Below are positions 26,034-38,035 of a stretch of 64,000 bases of DNA, in pieces. A program made the translations under genes and the position numbers. The stretch covers positions 61,267,501 to 61,331,500 of the forward strand of contig CP136896.1 in assembly GCA_034359265.1 (NCBI GenBank). The letters run 5' to 3'. Positions within the stretch are counted from its first letter, which is position 1. Every line of letters starts with the position of its first letter. The notes under the pieces were generated by a model, which was not told where the DNA came from, did not search any database, and saw only the letters and a list, made by a program, of their open reading frames with translations. This DNA is from Canna indica (taxonomy: Eukaryota; Streptophyta; Magnoliopsida; Zingiberales; Cannaceae).

Positions 26034-26703
26034 AGGGCCAATTTGGTTGTTATAATGTACTAGGAATGAGATAGAGAATGAATATGAGTAGTTAATAGAG
26101 AAAGAATAAAATAGCTATTCGATTATTTGGTTAGCATAAAAAAATAAACAAGAAATATAAACAAAATGGTAAAATTATCCTTCGTAATAGTATTAAATAT
26201 TTATACTAGTTTATAATCGATTTGCACAACATATTTTTATTATAATTATATTATAATATTTCATTTGACTTTGTCTTTATAATGATGTTATAATTTATTC
26301 TAAAATAAAAAAATAAAGATAAAATATTCAAAATAATATAATTTATTATAATTCATAATAACATAATAAAAATATGAATTTTGTAATTCTTTAAAATAAG
26401 ATATTAATTAAAAGTATAACAAATAAAATTATTAAATTAGTTAAATAATTTATTGCGTAATTTAAAAATATAACAAATAGATAAACTATAATGTACATTA
26501 TATAATTAAAATTAATTATATACAATGGGTAAAAATAAAAATATCACTAGGAATAGGTAAGAAATAGTTATTTCCGATTCATGGTAGATGTAGAATAGGA
26601 ATAATTATTCCTTGTGTTTAAAAGCCAACCAAATATGATTTAAAAAAAATAGACTAAAAATAATTATTGCATTCATCGTTTATTCTAACAACCAAATAGG
26701 CTC
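26034..26703. mobile_element. MITE with ATTTGGTTGTTATAAT ends
   Basis: Left end GGGCCAATTTGGTTGTTATA is mirrored by ATTCTAACAACCAAATAGGC at the right. Interior AT-rich, noncoding, about 670 bp. TAATAGG occurs just outside both ends (near 26020 and 26706), possibly an 8-bp hAT duplication, although the left copy is offset by about 5 bases from the repeat end. Confidence 0.6.
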
Positions 26704-27257
26704 ATAATAGGTAATTTCATATTTAATTAATGTAGCTAAACTTATCAATTTTATCTAATCGGATATCTATCCATTTTCCATCTTATTTACATTTATTTAA
26801 TTACAATCATGGTATCTTTTTATATATATATATATATATATATAATAATAAAATAAAGATTAATTTCATTTTAGTTAGAAAGTTTCACCTAATTTCCACT
26901 TGGGATCCATATTTTAAAAAGTATCACTTTAATTAGCCCTCAAAGTTTATATTTCATTTCACATTTACCCTATTTTTTAATCACAAATGTTTACTAACTC
27001 AGTCCTAGACCTAGCTAATTTATGAAGGTTTTTTTGGTCTTCTAGCAGAAACCAAACATTCAGTTAATTTAAGTGAGTTTTAGTTCATTGAGGTTCAATA
27101 GAATCTTCCCCGTCAATTTGAATCTTAAGTAAATCATTCTCCCAATCTCCTATAATTATTTAATGTATGTATAATGCACTAAACGAAAATCATCCTCGTA
27201 ACTATAAGCATACAAGTATATATATATCCATACACAAAGAATGGTCGATCAAGGGGA
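26704..27257. other. AT-rich spacer with (TA)n
   Basis: Contains a (TA)n tract at about 26820-26844 and otherwise noncoding DNA up to the CACTA end. Confidence 0.5.
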
Positions 27258-28282
27258 CACTACAACAAATCACTGAAGTTCCGGCGGTATTACATTTCAA
27301 TGTTTATGTCAGTCGGATTACTCATACGGACGCTTGCACAGACAACGAAAAAAATAGTTATTTATGACAGCCAAATACCACATATCAACGCCTGATGAGG
27401 TGCCAATATGTTTGACATGGCGTCTATGACGAACGTCAAAATGTTTCAAATAAAATAAAATTACATAACGACACATGTCAAAGGCACCAGTATATTTTTT
27501 TAAAAAAATGAATTTTGCTGCACGTGGAATTTGAATTCTGCATGCGCCGCACGCGAAATTCAATATTTGAATTCCGCATGCGGAATTCAACCGAAGTTTA
27601 ATTAAATTTAATTATACGGAAATCAGAAAAAATATTAAATTAATAATCTTTTCAAAAAAATTTAAAAATAAATTATACAGAGAAGAATTTGATGAGTTGA
27701 AAAAATATACATGAAAATAAAAAAATAAATTATACATGAAAAAAATTTAATTAAAATAGAAATCACAAAAAAAATTAAATTACACTAACATTTTAAAAGA
27801 TTCGATGACTTGAACAACTCCAATAACCTGAAAAAAAAAGGAGAAGAAAAAGATTAGAAAGAAAAAAAGGAGAAGAAAAATAAATAAGAGAAGAAGAAAA
27901 AATAAAAAAAGAAGAAAGAGAGGAAGAGAGGATAAAAGAAAGGAGAAAATGAGAGAAAAAAATGGAGAAGCTACGATGAAGATATATATAAAAGTAAAAA
28001 AAAAAATACTTTAGGAGGCGAGAAATCTCCCGCGTGCTGCTTGGGCGAGCGCGACCAATTGGCGCTGCCGCATGGTCACGCGCCGCTTAATTACCCGCGG
28101 GGGCGGAAGCGGGCGGGCTTGCGCGCCAGCGTAGCCACGCCACATAGCTACCTATTTCTTGGGGCACCTGCAACCGGCGTCGAAATGTATGTAAGTTATA
28201 ATTTTTACTGGTTTATACATTTCAGACTCCTTTAGTGGGCGTCAAAAAAATTTCTCCGCTGAAACAGATATTTGTTGTAGTA
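27258..28282. mobile_element. Non-autonomous CACTA element upstream of the TPR-like gene
   Basis: The left end CACTACAACAAAT (27258-27270) is mirrored by ATTTGTTGTAGTA (28270-28282); the last base is A where G is expected. Flanking trinucleotides are GGA and GCA, a 3-bp duplication with one mismatch. Subterminal regions carry GACGCC/GGCGTC motifs (AACGCCTGATGAGGTGCC near 27388, CCGGCGTCGAAATG near 28173), similar in style to the element at 2714-5173. A purine-rich AAGAAGA tract lies at about 27840-27970. No coding capacity. It ends 476 bases before the next gene's start codon. Confidence 0.8.
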
Positions 28283-28758
28283 GCATGGGAGAGGCATTTC
28301 TTGTTTGCACTTTGCACCCTTCCCAATCCTGCAATAGACGCAAGGCATGCCTAAAGGATGTTTGTGGTTTCCTAAACAAGCCCAAAGATCGAACAATTAA
28401 AGATCTAATTAATATATATATTTTTTTAAAAAAAAGAGAAATAAAAAGTGAAGAGAAATCCACAGATCAATGCAATGAATCTTGTGAGGAGCAGCCAAGC
28501 ATCACACCTACAATGTACATGGCTTAACCAAAAGGACACCCTTTTTGATACTTCAACTTGCATCAGTTCATCACATATGCGTTGCTTTTATGCACAACAT
28601 CCTCAGCTAGCATCAACCCTCAAACACCCCTTTTCTCTTCTCCTAAGCAAGACATCGTCTCCTTGCTCTTTATCAATCCCCACACCATCATCCTCCATCT
28701 TCCATTCCTCTTCCCTTGTTAGCTCTTCTCCCCAGCAGCAGCAGGCGGCGCAGCAGCC
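28283..28758 (+). promoter_or_regulatory. Promoter-proximal region of the TPR-like gene
   Basis: Sequence between the CACTA end and the start codon. The last 150 bases are pyrimidine-rich (CTCTTCTCCTAAGC, CTCTTCCCTTGTTAGC), as in many plant leaders. No convincing TATA box at a standard distance was found. Confidence 0.35.
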
Positions 28759-30178
28759 ATGAGCGGTACCACCGAGAACGGCACCTCCATATCCGTCATC
28801 AAAGTACACGATCCTCAGGCCGGCGCGCTGCCACAGCGCTCCATGTTTTCGCGGATAGCCGCCAAGGTGAAGTCGGTCGGCGGCACGTGCCTTCACGCGC
28901 TCGCCAGCCCCGGCGCGGGGACGCTGATCTTTACGTCGGTGTGCCTCGTCCTGGCTTACCAGCACAAGAAGAAATTAATGAGGGCGACGCCGCAGACGAG
29001 GCCCGAGGCGGGTCAGGATATGAGGCCTCCGTTGAATAGATCGTTGTCGGTCGCGAGGCTGATCATCGGGCAGAAGGCGATTGAAAGGTTTCAGGCGATC
29101 TACAGCGCAGCCGACGATGAGTCCTCGATTGCCAATGATGCTGCAGAGGCCAAGGAGGAGATCCGCAAGGAGCTGCAGCAGAAAAATATGGATTTCGTCA
29201 AGCTATATGTAGAGCCACTCCCTTCCTCCTCCTCCTCCTCCTCTTCTTCTTCTTCTTCTTCTTCGTATATATGTTCGTTAATTCTCTTTGCAATTAATTA
29301 TATGGCAGAAACAAATAGGAATTATTGAGATGAGCAGCAAGAAGGATCAGGAGGAAGCAATTAAAGCTTTGGAGGAAGCGCTCAAGAAAGCAAATTACAA
29401 GGATGACGAGAATCAAGTAGCCAATGCACATACACACGTCGCCCATGAACTTGAGCTATTGCTGGTTGAACTGCTCATATATAAGGTGCCATTTAATTAA
29501 TTAAAATATTTTCAAATGTAATTAAGCCAGCTTTTTAATTATTGCGAATTATTAATGTCCGTAAGGGCGATTACGACAAAGCTCTGAGTTACCCGTGCCT
29601 AATTGAAAAGGACGTCTCCAGTGTAGATTTCAGAGTTCCTTTCTACCAGGTGAGATTGATTGATAAATTAATTTCATGCATAAATTTGTACATATAATTA
29701 TCTAATAATTGTATATATATATATATAGGCGATTATCCATGTCCTGAAGAACGATACAAATAAAGCTAAAAACTACTATGATAAGTTTAAAGATATCCGA
29801 GGTAACTTCCACGGGCCAAAATTCTACGAGGGGGTCTCACCAGTGCCTGAGTTCTCTGAGTTCATGAAGATTGTCAAAACCCTAAAGGAAGAGAATAAGA
29901 ATGCTGATGGCACAGCAGCGCTGCCGTCAACTCGGGAAGGTAAGAAGACAGCAACGCCGGCGCCGCCGTCAACTGAGAACACACCAAAAATGGCGCTGGC
30001 GGCGTCTCCGTCAGCTGAGAACACACCAAAAATGGCGCCGGCGGCGTCGCCGTCAACTGAGAACACACCAAAAATGGCGCCGGCGGCGTCGCCGTCAGCT
30101 GAGAACACACCAACAATGGCGCCGGCGGCGTCGCCGTCAGCTGAGAACACACCAACAATGGCGCCGGCGAAGGTGTAG
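28759..30178 (+). CDS. Plant TPR-like membrane-anchored protein with C-terminal 14-residue repeats
   Basis: Member of a plant family of small helical, TPR-like proteins of unknown function. Exons 28759-29208, 29309-29485, 29566-29649 and 29729-30178 join at GT-AG sites without phase breaks to 386 codons. A hydrophobic segment (TLIFTSVCLVLAY, residues about 56-68) followed by HKKK suggests a membrane anchor. The helical part runs from SLSVARLIIGQKAIERFQ through EEAIKALEEALKKA and LELLLVELLIYKGDYDKAL, with AIIHVLKNDTNKAKNYYDKF; similar motifs occur in related plant proteins. The C-terminus has five 14-residue Pro/Ala/Thr-rich repeats (ENTPKMAPAASPS type). The ATG at 28759 sits in a GC-rich exon, AGCCATGAG. 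Intron 1 carries a (TCC)n(TCT)n tract. No frame damage is visible. Confidence 0.85.
29225..29263. repeat. (TCC)n(TCT)n microsatellite in intron 1
   Basis: Pyrimidine trinucleotide tract just after the exon 1 donor of the TPR-like gene. It reads as poly-Ser if the intron is not removed. Confidence 0.85.
29970..30172 (+). repeat. Coding minisatellite, five 42-bp units
   Basis: GAGAACACACC recurs at 29975, 30017, 30059, 30101 and 30143, exactly 42 bases apart. Each unit encodes a 14-residue Glu-Asn-Thr-Pro-(Lys/Thr)-Met-Ala repeat at the end of the TPR-like protein. Units differ at only a few bases, so the array is young or homogenised. Confidence 0.95.
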
Positions 30179-30535
30179 CGAGAAAATTAAGACGCCCGCC
30201 GTCGTCAACTCGATCCGGAAGCTCCGCAAACGCACTAGTATTTGAGGGAGAAAAAAGAGCGTATTTACTTAGTTTTTAATTTTATTATCTGAGTTGACGA
30301 ACACAACAATTGTGTCAGCAAATAAAGGAACGGTGTTAATTATTTTATATATTGTAATATTTATTTATTTTTATTATGTATATAAAAAGACACCCCCCAT
30401 TCCCTTATGTTCTCTATGGCTGCCACGTGGCACAACAGTGTATTCTATTTTTTTTCTATCTCATTATTATTGCTACAAATTCCTTTTAAGTTCTTGTATA
30501 TTTTGGTTTAATTCAGTGGCCAATATTGGACGTAG
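30179..30535. other. 3' flank of the TPR-like gene
   Basis: Probably contains the 3'UTR. No other feature seen. Confidence 0.4.
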
Positions 30536-30544
30536 TATTTAAAA

Positions 30545-31089
30545 GATTTAATTATGTTTTTGGTGTCATAAAATATTATGTTTTTTTTCGTTTGGTCCAT
30601 TATTTTAAAAAAATTTTCATTTAGTCACTCAAAAATATTTTTATTTCCGTTTGATCCTTCCATTAACTTTTGATGTTAAATGTCAACATAGAATGCTGAC
30701 ATAGATTAAAGAAAGACTAAACGAAAAAAAATAAAATATTTTAACAGATTAAATAAATAAATATATATATATATATATATATTAATAATTTAAAATATAA
30801 TAATATCCATTTTAATAACTTAAAGCATAATAATATATAATTATATTTTAGTTTATTAAATTTTTTTTCATTTAGTCCTTTAAAATATTTTATTTTTTTT
30901 GTTTGATCACTCTTTAGTCAATGTCAGCATTTCATGTTGGCACTTAACATCAAAAGTTAACAGAAAGTTAACGGAGAGACCAAACGAAAACGAAAATAAT
31001 TTTTGAGGAACTAAACGAAAAGTTTTTGAAAATGGGAAACTAAACGAAAAAAATATGATATTTTGAGAGACCAAAAACATAATTAAACT
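30545..31089. mobile_element. MULE-type MITE with 9-bp target duplication
   Basis: Flanked by perfect TATTTAAAA copies (30536-30544 and 31090-31098). Ends are inverted repeats starting TTTAATTATGTTTTTGGT (left) and ACCAAAAACATAATTAAA (right). The inverted arms are long: ACTTTTGATGTTAA near 30668 pairs with TTAACATCAAAAGT near 30944. The centre has a (TA)n tract. A 9-bp duplication with long arms points to Mutator-like. Confidence 0.85.
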
Positions 31090-31098
31090 TATTTAAAA

Positions 31099-31937
31099 TA
31101 GGCTACGAACCACTCACTGCGCCAATCCAATTAGCACTTCTCCAACCTTTTATATTATTTTTCGCATAATAAATTATTACATACTTAACATCTATATATA
31201 TGGCCAAATTACCATAATGAGTGAACATGATAAAAAGGGAATAAACATAAATAAAAAAAATGGACATTAAATCATATTTATTTAATCGTATTCATTCTCT
31301 TATTATTCATGTTTATTTAGTCGTATGTTCATAAAAATTTCTATAAGCAGGCTGCCCATATAATTATTTTTTTGTGCATATGCCCGCTTTAGTGAGGTGG
31401 ACTAGGGGTAATAATCATTCATTTAATTATTTTTTAACCAATTCATTAACATCGATTTTTTAAATTAGTAATCATAAATTAGTTCGTTAATTTTGATTAA
31501 TCGGTACTACAATTTCAGTCTTTATGATTTGATTAACTAATAATTTTCGATTAATCAATAATAAAATTATAAAAATTACAAAGTTTCAATTGTTGAAAGT
31601 ATGGTAGCATAATATTCATAAATAAAAAAAAATCAAAAGAATAATAATATCATCATAAATAATTACAAGAATTGAATATATTCAACGTGAAATTATCAAT
31701 AATGTGTCAATTATACACACAACAATAAATATATAATTAAAACAAGAAGATAATTTTTTTTCAGCTTGCTGGAAAGAAAATCATATTACTGGTCTAGATA
31801 AATTGTGACCAAATTAATCATGATATAATGTTCTCGAAATCAGGAGGCTTGCTAAAAAAATAGTGAGACCTAGTTCAATAGCGGCTCCTCCTAATCTTCT
31901 GATAGTCATCTCTCAAATAAGCTATCTTACCATACCT
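31099..31937. other. AT-rich spacer
   Basis: A TCATATTTATTTAATCGTATTCATTCTC stretch (31270-31297) resembles sequence near 41051-41085, so it probably belongs to an uncharacterised dispersed repeat. No gene seen. Confidence 0.4.
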
Positions 31938-31940
31938 ATA

Positions 31941-32236
31941 GGTCATGTTTGCTTTGCAGGATATGATTTGAATGAGATATGATTTAAGGTGGATAGGGGT
32001 GAGATAGAAATCTAAGAGGATTTCTTAAAATCCTGTCCTATATTTATTTTGGCACAGGATAAGAAGCATGGATAGAATATGAAAATTCATATCCTATGAA
32101 TTTGAACCTTAAATCCATCCCCTCCCTAAGATTTCTAAATCAGGCAACGGTGGATTCATATCCATTGTTGCAGCAAACAATGAATTGAATTGAAAAATTC
32201 AATTCACCTTCTTAATCCATCGAAGCAAACGAGGCC
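31941..32236. mobile_element. Short MITE with GTTTGCTT ends
   Basis: About 296 bp. GGTCATGTTTGCTTTGC (left) is mirrored by GAAGCAAACGAGGCC (right). ATA occurs on both sides (31938-31940 and 32237-32239), consistent with a 3-bp PIF/Harbinger-like duplication. Noncoding. Confidence 0.7.
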
Positions 32237-32239
32237 ATA

Positions 32240-33370
32240 GAGTACTAGGTGCAGCTCTGATAATATTTTTCTTCATCTCCTCGATCCTAAGGCCTGACTC
32301 AATCGTCATATATTTTTCTCCGGTGATGTTGAGTGGAAACCTACACATGGGAGGAGCAAGTATAAGAGTGGCAAGACGAACCATCTATTATCTCATCATT
32401 TGATCTATAACATTAATTACCAGTGACGAAGCCAACATCAATTATGTGGTACCTAAAGTAAACGTAATTAAGATACCATCCAAGTTTTTTGTTTCAATTA
32501 TTTAGGCATTTATTTATTTTTCTTATATATTTAGCATTTGTTGTAAATGTGTAGGGAGTAGGCGACACATGATGCATGGGCGGCTCAAGAAATATTATGG
32601 CCTAAGGTAAAATTTTAAAATGATGCATTTCATTTATTCAATAAAATCAATAAAATCTTTTATGTAAATTTTATTTTTCTAATTTTTTTTGTGATGCAAA
32701 AGTACAAATTAATATAAACAAAGAAGCGGGACAGATGGAGTACTCTGGCTGTCAAGGAGAATCAAAGAGGTAGAGAAATTTGGTGGCGCGATTGCTTCGA
32801 TGCTGCAACCTGGCAGCAGTGAGATAGACAAGAGTTAGGACTACTTCGGAAGACCAAGGGGCGAGAAGCAGAGAGGGAGAAAATGAGTGTTTGAGGATGT
32901 CAGACATTGTTTTTATCTAGACTTGTGGATGATCGACTATTGGAGGCTTGGAGCCGTCGGAGATGGAGAAGACGAAGAGTATGGAGATAGGGCAAAAATT
33001 TTGTTCGAATAATATGCAATTACTTCGGATCTGATACATCTAATGACCCTCACGAACCGTGTTGCCAATGATTTAGTATAATTACTTCAGCTACCAATAT
33101 TTGATTTAAATCACTTGGGTCCTGAACCATTTAGCTGCTAGTCTGGCACCTCATGACATTCCTCAATCTGTTAATATCTCTAGTTCAGTCTCATCAAATA
33201 TCCAACATAGAAAAATTTCACATAACTATGAAAAATTAGATATCAATCAGAAGAAGCAAAAACGTCAGAAATGTAATATTCAAATGTGAACCATCCACAC
33301 AATATATGAATGACCATATTAGATTTATTGTTTTATTCTCCATTTGAAAATTTTATCAGATGAAAATCTT
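32240..33370. other. Noncoding spacer
   Basis: AT-rich, with a less AT-rich patch at about 32725-33000 in which I recognise no protein. No RNA gene or terminal repeats found. Confidence 0.4.
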
Positions 33371-33373
33371 TTA

Positions 33374-34090
33374 GGTGGCGTTTGATGCATTATTTTTCAG
33401 ATTACCAAACAATCTAGATTACCTTTCAGATAGATTGCCACTACAAAAATTATCGATAATGCAGAATATAGTGTTTGGTATGCACAAGTAATGTTACGAT
33501 AAGATTGCTAGAATTCATATAGACATGTTTGATATAACAAATACATTACCAAGTAATGAGATATACTTTCCGAAAATATCATTTTCACAAATATATTATA
33601 ATATTATAATTAATCATATTATATAATATAATATAATATTATATTATATTATATTATATTATATTATATAACATAATAAAATATATAATATAATATAATA
33701 TTATAGTATAATATTATAATATAACATTATAGTATTATATTATATTATATTATATATAATATTATATTGTAATATTATATTATAATATTATTATAATATT
33801 ATGTCATGCGAGAAGTCATGGGATGAACAAAGAACTTGTAAAAAACTAGAATTTAAGGAGAATAATTTTGTCCTAAAAATTAATTCAAGATTACCACTTC
33901 AGAGGTAATCCACATGGACATCTCTCCATTGAGCAATCTGGATTACCACTTTGATGGCAATCTGGATTACCAAGGCAATCCACATTACCTGCACAAGTGA
34001 GATACCAAACAAGGTAATATGTGGGATCCAAATAATTTAAAGATAAGATTACCAGCAATCTGGATGGATTGCCTCGTACCAAACGCCTCT
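33374..34090. mobile_element. PIF/Harbinger-like MITE, family M1 copy 1
   Basis: Flanked by TTA on both sides (33371-33373, 34091-34093). Ends GGTGGCGTTTGATGC and ACCAAACGCCTCT are inverted repeats followed by internal inverted blocks (AATCTAGATTACC at left, GCAATCTGGATGG at right). The interior includes a long TATAATATAAT palindromic tract (33600-33800). A second copy in opposite orientation lies at 43153-46296; the two share the block around TACTTTCCGAAAATATCATT. Confidence 0.8.
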
Positions 34091-34093
34091 TTA

Positions 34094-34302
34094 GTTCATA
34101 CCTTGTAATCAAATTATTGTCACGTCTCTATAAATTGTTATCATCCTTGACTGTTGCATATGTTTTGTTATTATTTTCAATTCATAAATAGTGGCAGAGC
34201 TATGGATTAAATTTAGGCGGCATAGTCAAATCAATGATGATCAACAATATTATAATTACTAAAGTTAAACGTTTTTTTCAAAAGATAACTCATTATTATA
34301 TA

Positions 34303-34342
<40 letters not shown>

Positions 34343-35497
34343 TTCATGTAATAGTTTTATCAGATATATATAAGCATAAAATATAACTTAAAAATCTTAA
34401 AATTAAAATAATTATAATTTTTTAAAGATAATTTTTCATATGTTGATAACATTAGAAATGTCTTTCTTAACAAATATATGGTGGAGGTTGGTTAGCTACG
34501 TTGCACGATGAGGATTGCACCTGGTGTGAGGCGAGGGTTCTAAGCAATGGTCGTGTGTGGGTAGGGCTGCTTTTGCATATGGGTGGGGTCAAGGTGCGAG
34601 GACAACCGAGCATGACGGTGTGAGCGCAAGGATTAGGTAACTCGGACAATGTTGGAAGAGATGAAAGATAAGAGAAATAAAGATAAAAAAAATTAAGGAT
34701 TGAATTTAATACCTTTAGTTATTTTTTAAAATATTCCCCTCCCTAAATGTGGCCCTGCCACTGTTCATATAATTTTTTTTTTCATTTTTGTCCATTGATT
34801 TTGCCACGAAGTTAAATATATTTTTTAGAAAAGAATTATTTGCATTTATCATAAGTTTGAGAAATACAAATGAATGAGATAGAGGAAATTGTGCAAGAAG
34901 CGTATAGAGATTATTAACTAGTACAAAGTTTAGACATATTAGCCTTTGCTCATATGTTTCTTTTGGGAAATACATAACTGGCCCATCTGATGATCTGAGT
35001 TTGACTTCATTTCTTCCCTTCTCTCCAATCCAATACTCCAAAAATCAAAAAATGGATAAAAGGAAAAATTAACTCACTTTCCCATGTAAGCAATCTAAAC
35101 AAGAGTAAAAAAAACATAGACTTCCTCTTCCTCTTCTATTCTATAGTTCTGATTTCTTTTCACTTTTCTAGCTATCCAAAGTAGATTGTTCAATTTTTCT
35201 GGAAAAAATAATTATCCTAAACTGACCAATAATTTGAATAATTCAAGAAGGGAGGATAATTTGAGAATCATCCTGGAAAAAGAAGGGAGGATAACACTGA
35301 TCTTTAATTAGCTACTTACACTTCATACCTAGAGATTGCCTAAATAATTTTGCTTCTTCCTTGCCTTTAGAGTTTAACCCTTACATCAAATAAACAATAT
35401 TTGCACAACTATGTACAATTAAATCCAACTCCCTTTGCTTATAGGCTTCACTGTCATATCCCCCATTTGGCTGATGAACTTCACTTCTACAATTGAC
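34094..35497. other. AT-rich spacer downstream of the DUF616 gene
   Basis: Contains (TA)n at about 34293-34340 and the presumed 3'UTR of the gene on the minus strand just left of 35498. No further gene recognised. Confidence 0.45.
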
Positions 35498-37448
35498 CTA
35501 GTCAGTGACTTCTCCCCACATCTTCAAGAGGTACTCCTCACAACTGCTGCCCTTGATGTCTCTTGAGGAGGCCATTCTCACCTTCCTCCGGTCACCACCG
35601 CCGCCACCGGCAGCGTCGCTCTTGATGTTGTGCCTGTACTCAATGGCTATGTGCTCAAAAACCTCTAATTCAATCATGCTGATGTTGATCTTTGGGGTCA
35701 TAAGATCTCTCACATAGGCAAATGCAAGCTGGTCCCTGGGGTTAAATGCCTCAAGCTCATTGAACAGTAGGCAGGAGAACAGGTTGCTCCTCAGTCCATG
35801 TCTCCTCAGTATCAATGCAGTATCTGGAACATCTGCATCATATCATTGATTGCAGTAAAGTTTCATTAGAAATATTAAAGGAAATGGCAACCAAATGATC
35901 ACGAAAGATTCCTACAGCAAAGGATTGTTAGTTCATTCTAAAGTTTTATGAAAAAGAAGACAAGCTCCAGTTGGCAAATCAATAACCTGAAAAGAAACAA
36001 GGGGTAAAGGAAGAAGTTACTAATCCTCACCAGTTGTGTAAGGATGCTTGTTATGTGACCATGGCTGCAATCCATTTTCACAGTATGTCTCCATTTGCAC
36101 CCTCAGGGACTCAACATCCGGCCATTTCTTCCACCTCGCCGTCGCCATTGCCTCCTCCATCGTGTGCACATTGAAAGGGTGCTTCGATATCGCCATGTCG
36201 GCATCTTTTGAGACCAAGAGAGAATGAATCAGCAACAAAGGATCGACTGTGAGCTGCAGCTTCGCGTCTAACCACACGCTGAACTTGGAATTGGGGAAGA
36301 GCCTGTGAAGCAAGTGCTTGGGTATCACCCCGTTCATCGCCGGGTTGTCGTACGGCAATTCGTCGCTCGGGACCCTAACAATCGTCCATGCTCCGATCTT
36401 GTCGGCGTCCCCTCCGTTACTGGTGAGGATGTTGTGGGTGAGGAGGCCTTTGAGGGTCGCGTCGTCGATGAACATGTAGAAGCAAGCAGTTTCCAGAGTT
36501 CGAGATCCAATGACTTTAGGCTGCCGGACTTTGTCGTGGTCGCCGAAGATTGCTGATGCTACGACCACGCCGTCGCATTTCTCCATCGCCGCCCTGTCTG
36601 AGCTCAGAATTAATTCAAGATTTGTTTTCCATGTCAAATATATGAAGAAAGCAAGAAAAAATGAACAAATCAATGAAAAGGATTAAAAGGAAATGCATGT
36701 TCTTCCTCATCATGACGAGGAAGAGTACATTTTACGCAACAAAAGCCTTTTCTTTTTCAATTGCAGAATTTATAGATTCTCATCTTCTGCCGATGATTTC
36801 GCATATTATATGTGCCAAGAATAAAAATTAAATTTTTCAAAGATTGCTTTTCCTAATAGGAGAGAGACAAAGAACAAGATTGTTTTGCTGGTCTTGAGAA
36901 CGCCCAGCAGGAAAGCACCTGATTCCTTGATAGAAAATTTCTGTAAGAATCCACACGGGATTTCGACGAGATCTCGATCGTCATGACTGAAGAAAGACTT
37001 CCTCTTTTGGGCTGAGAAGTTCCCCGCAAAGCTGTCGCCTTTCCCGTGCAGATACCGCAGAGCAGGGGCGGCCGGGGCGGAAGAATTCCAACAGAGGCGG
37101 CGTATCTCCTCCAGCACCTCTCCGTAATCTGCAGCGATGATGAAGAAGAATCGATCAAAATCAGGTCTTGGAGGAAGAAACGGAAGAATTGAACGGCTGA
37201 CCTGAGAAAGGAACAGGGGAGGAGCAAGCGGAGCGGGTGGTGGGGAGGGCGTACTTGTGCTCGCCGTAGGAGGTGGGATAGTTGAAGAGGCGCGTCTTGG
37301 GGACGAGCGGCGGCAGGCGGATGATGCAGCTGGACTGGGAGAGGGAGACGTAGATGGAGAGGGGGAGGGTGGTGAGGAGGTAGAGGAGGGAGAGGCAGAG
37401 GAGCTTGGATTGGAAGAGGAGAGGCGTCGTCAAATACACATGTCCCAT
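35498..37448 (-). CDS. MUCI70: MUCI70-like DUF616 probable glycosyltransferase
   Basis: Family DUF616, with members annotated as probable hexosyltransferases (MUCI70, pectin in seed mucilage) and TOD1-like proteins; expected in Golgi/endomembranes. Exons on the minus strand: 37202-37448, 36919-37128, 36031-36597, 35498-35832, all GT-AG, 452 codons. A hydrophobic segment near the N-terminus (KLLCLSLLYLLTTLPLSIYV, residues about 15-34) fits a type II anchor. Conserved blocks: VEIPCGF, MEKCDGVVVASAIFGDHDKVRQPK, CFYMFIDD, IGAWTIVRV, NGVIPKHLLHRLFPNSKFSVWLDAKLQL and MAISKHPFNVHTMEEA. The tail has a GGGGG tract and a basic KGSSCEEYLLKMWGEV end. ATG 37448 is the first in-frame ATG of the exon. No damage seen. 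The exact orthologue within DUF616 is uncertain. Confidence 0.88.
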
Positions 37449-37492
37449 TGACGTCAATAGCCTTTTACTTCCATTCGATATCACGCCTTCTG

Positions 37493-37499
37493 TTATTTA

Positions 37500-37536
<37 letters not shown>
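37493..37536 (-). promoter_or_regulatory. TATA box and CT/GA tract of the DUF616 gene
   Basis: On the minus strand GGTATAAATAAC (37492-37503) lies about 45-55 bases before the start codon, directly downstream of a 33-base GA tract (37504-37536). Arrangement suits a short leader; function is inferred. Confidence 0.5.
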
Positions 37537-37542
<6 letters not shown>

Positions 37543-37639
37543 TTTTTCTTTTTCCAATACATTATATATTCTAGTTATTGGTAGTTTCTCTTGATCCAAT
37601 GAAATGTGTATCGCTGCTCCGCTGCTCCGGGGATGATAA

Positions 37640-38035
37640 TTTTATCCAGGGGAATCGGATGTAACCTACTCCATTCGGGTAGATTCGAATTAAATTTGAG
37701 TAGAATTCAAGATAAAAATTAAGAAATCGATTAAAATCGATTTTGATTTTGGATTCAACACATTGGGTACTCAGAATCAGAACCGAAATCAGTACCCGAA
37801 ATATGTATATCGAAACTTGTAAATGAATAGGTTTAAATAGGGTACTCGGAACCTGTTCATTAATAAGTTCCAACAGGATACTCAAAATCTGTACTACACC
37901 ATATGTTTCAAATAGGGGTCGGTTCTAGGTCCCAATAGGGTAGGACCGAGTTCAAAATTTAGGAATCAATTCTATACAAGGTAGAGTTTGGGGTATCATA
38001 AAAATACAGGATATTCGGACCCGCTCACCCCGAAT
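37640..38035. repeat. Dispersed repeat family R1, copy 3
   Basis: Same order as copy 1: GATTCGAATTAAATTTGAG, TTGGGTACTCAGAATC, units with GAAACTTGTAAATGAATAGG and GTACTCGGAACCTGTTC, CTACACCATATGTTTC, ending GACCCGCTCACCCC. Noncoding. Confidence 0.6.

Noticed and set aside
28041..28235. Small open frame in the CACTA derivative
   Set aside because: Lies in GC-rich subterminal repeats with no protein similarity that I recognise.
29970..30172. Regularly spaced repeats that might suggest a CRISPR-like array
   Set aside because: Units are contiguous 42-bp tandem copies with no unique spacers, inside a plant gene.
29824..30245. Several overlapping frames with Arg-, Leu- or Asp/Gly-rich repeats
   Set aside because: Shadows of the 42-bp coding minisatellite; only the frame continuous with the TPR-like exons is supported.
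32725..33000. Less AT-rich patch that might be a captured gene piece
   Set aside because: No frame gives a recognisable motif on either strand; insufficient support.
36305..36556. Plus-strand open frame within the DUF616 gene
   Set aside because: Antisense shadow of its exon 3.
37257..37451. Glu/Gly-rich plus-strand frame
   Set aside because: Antisense of the first exon of the DUF616 gene.
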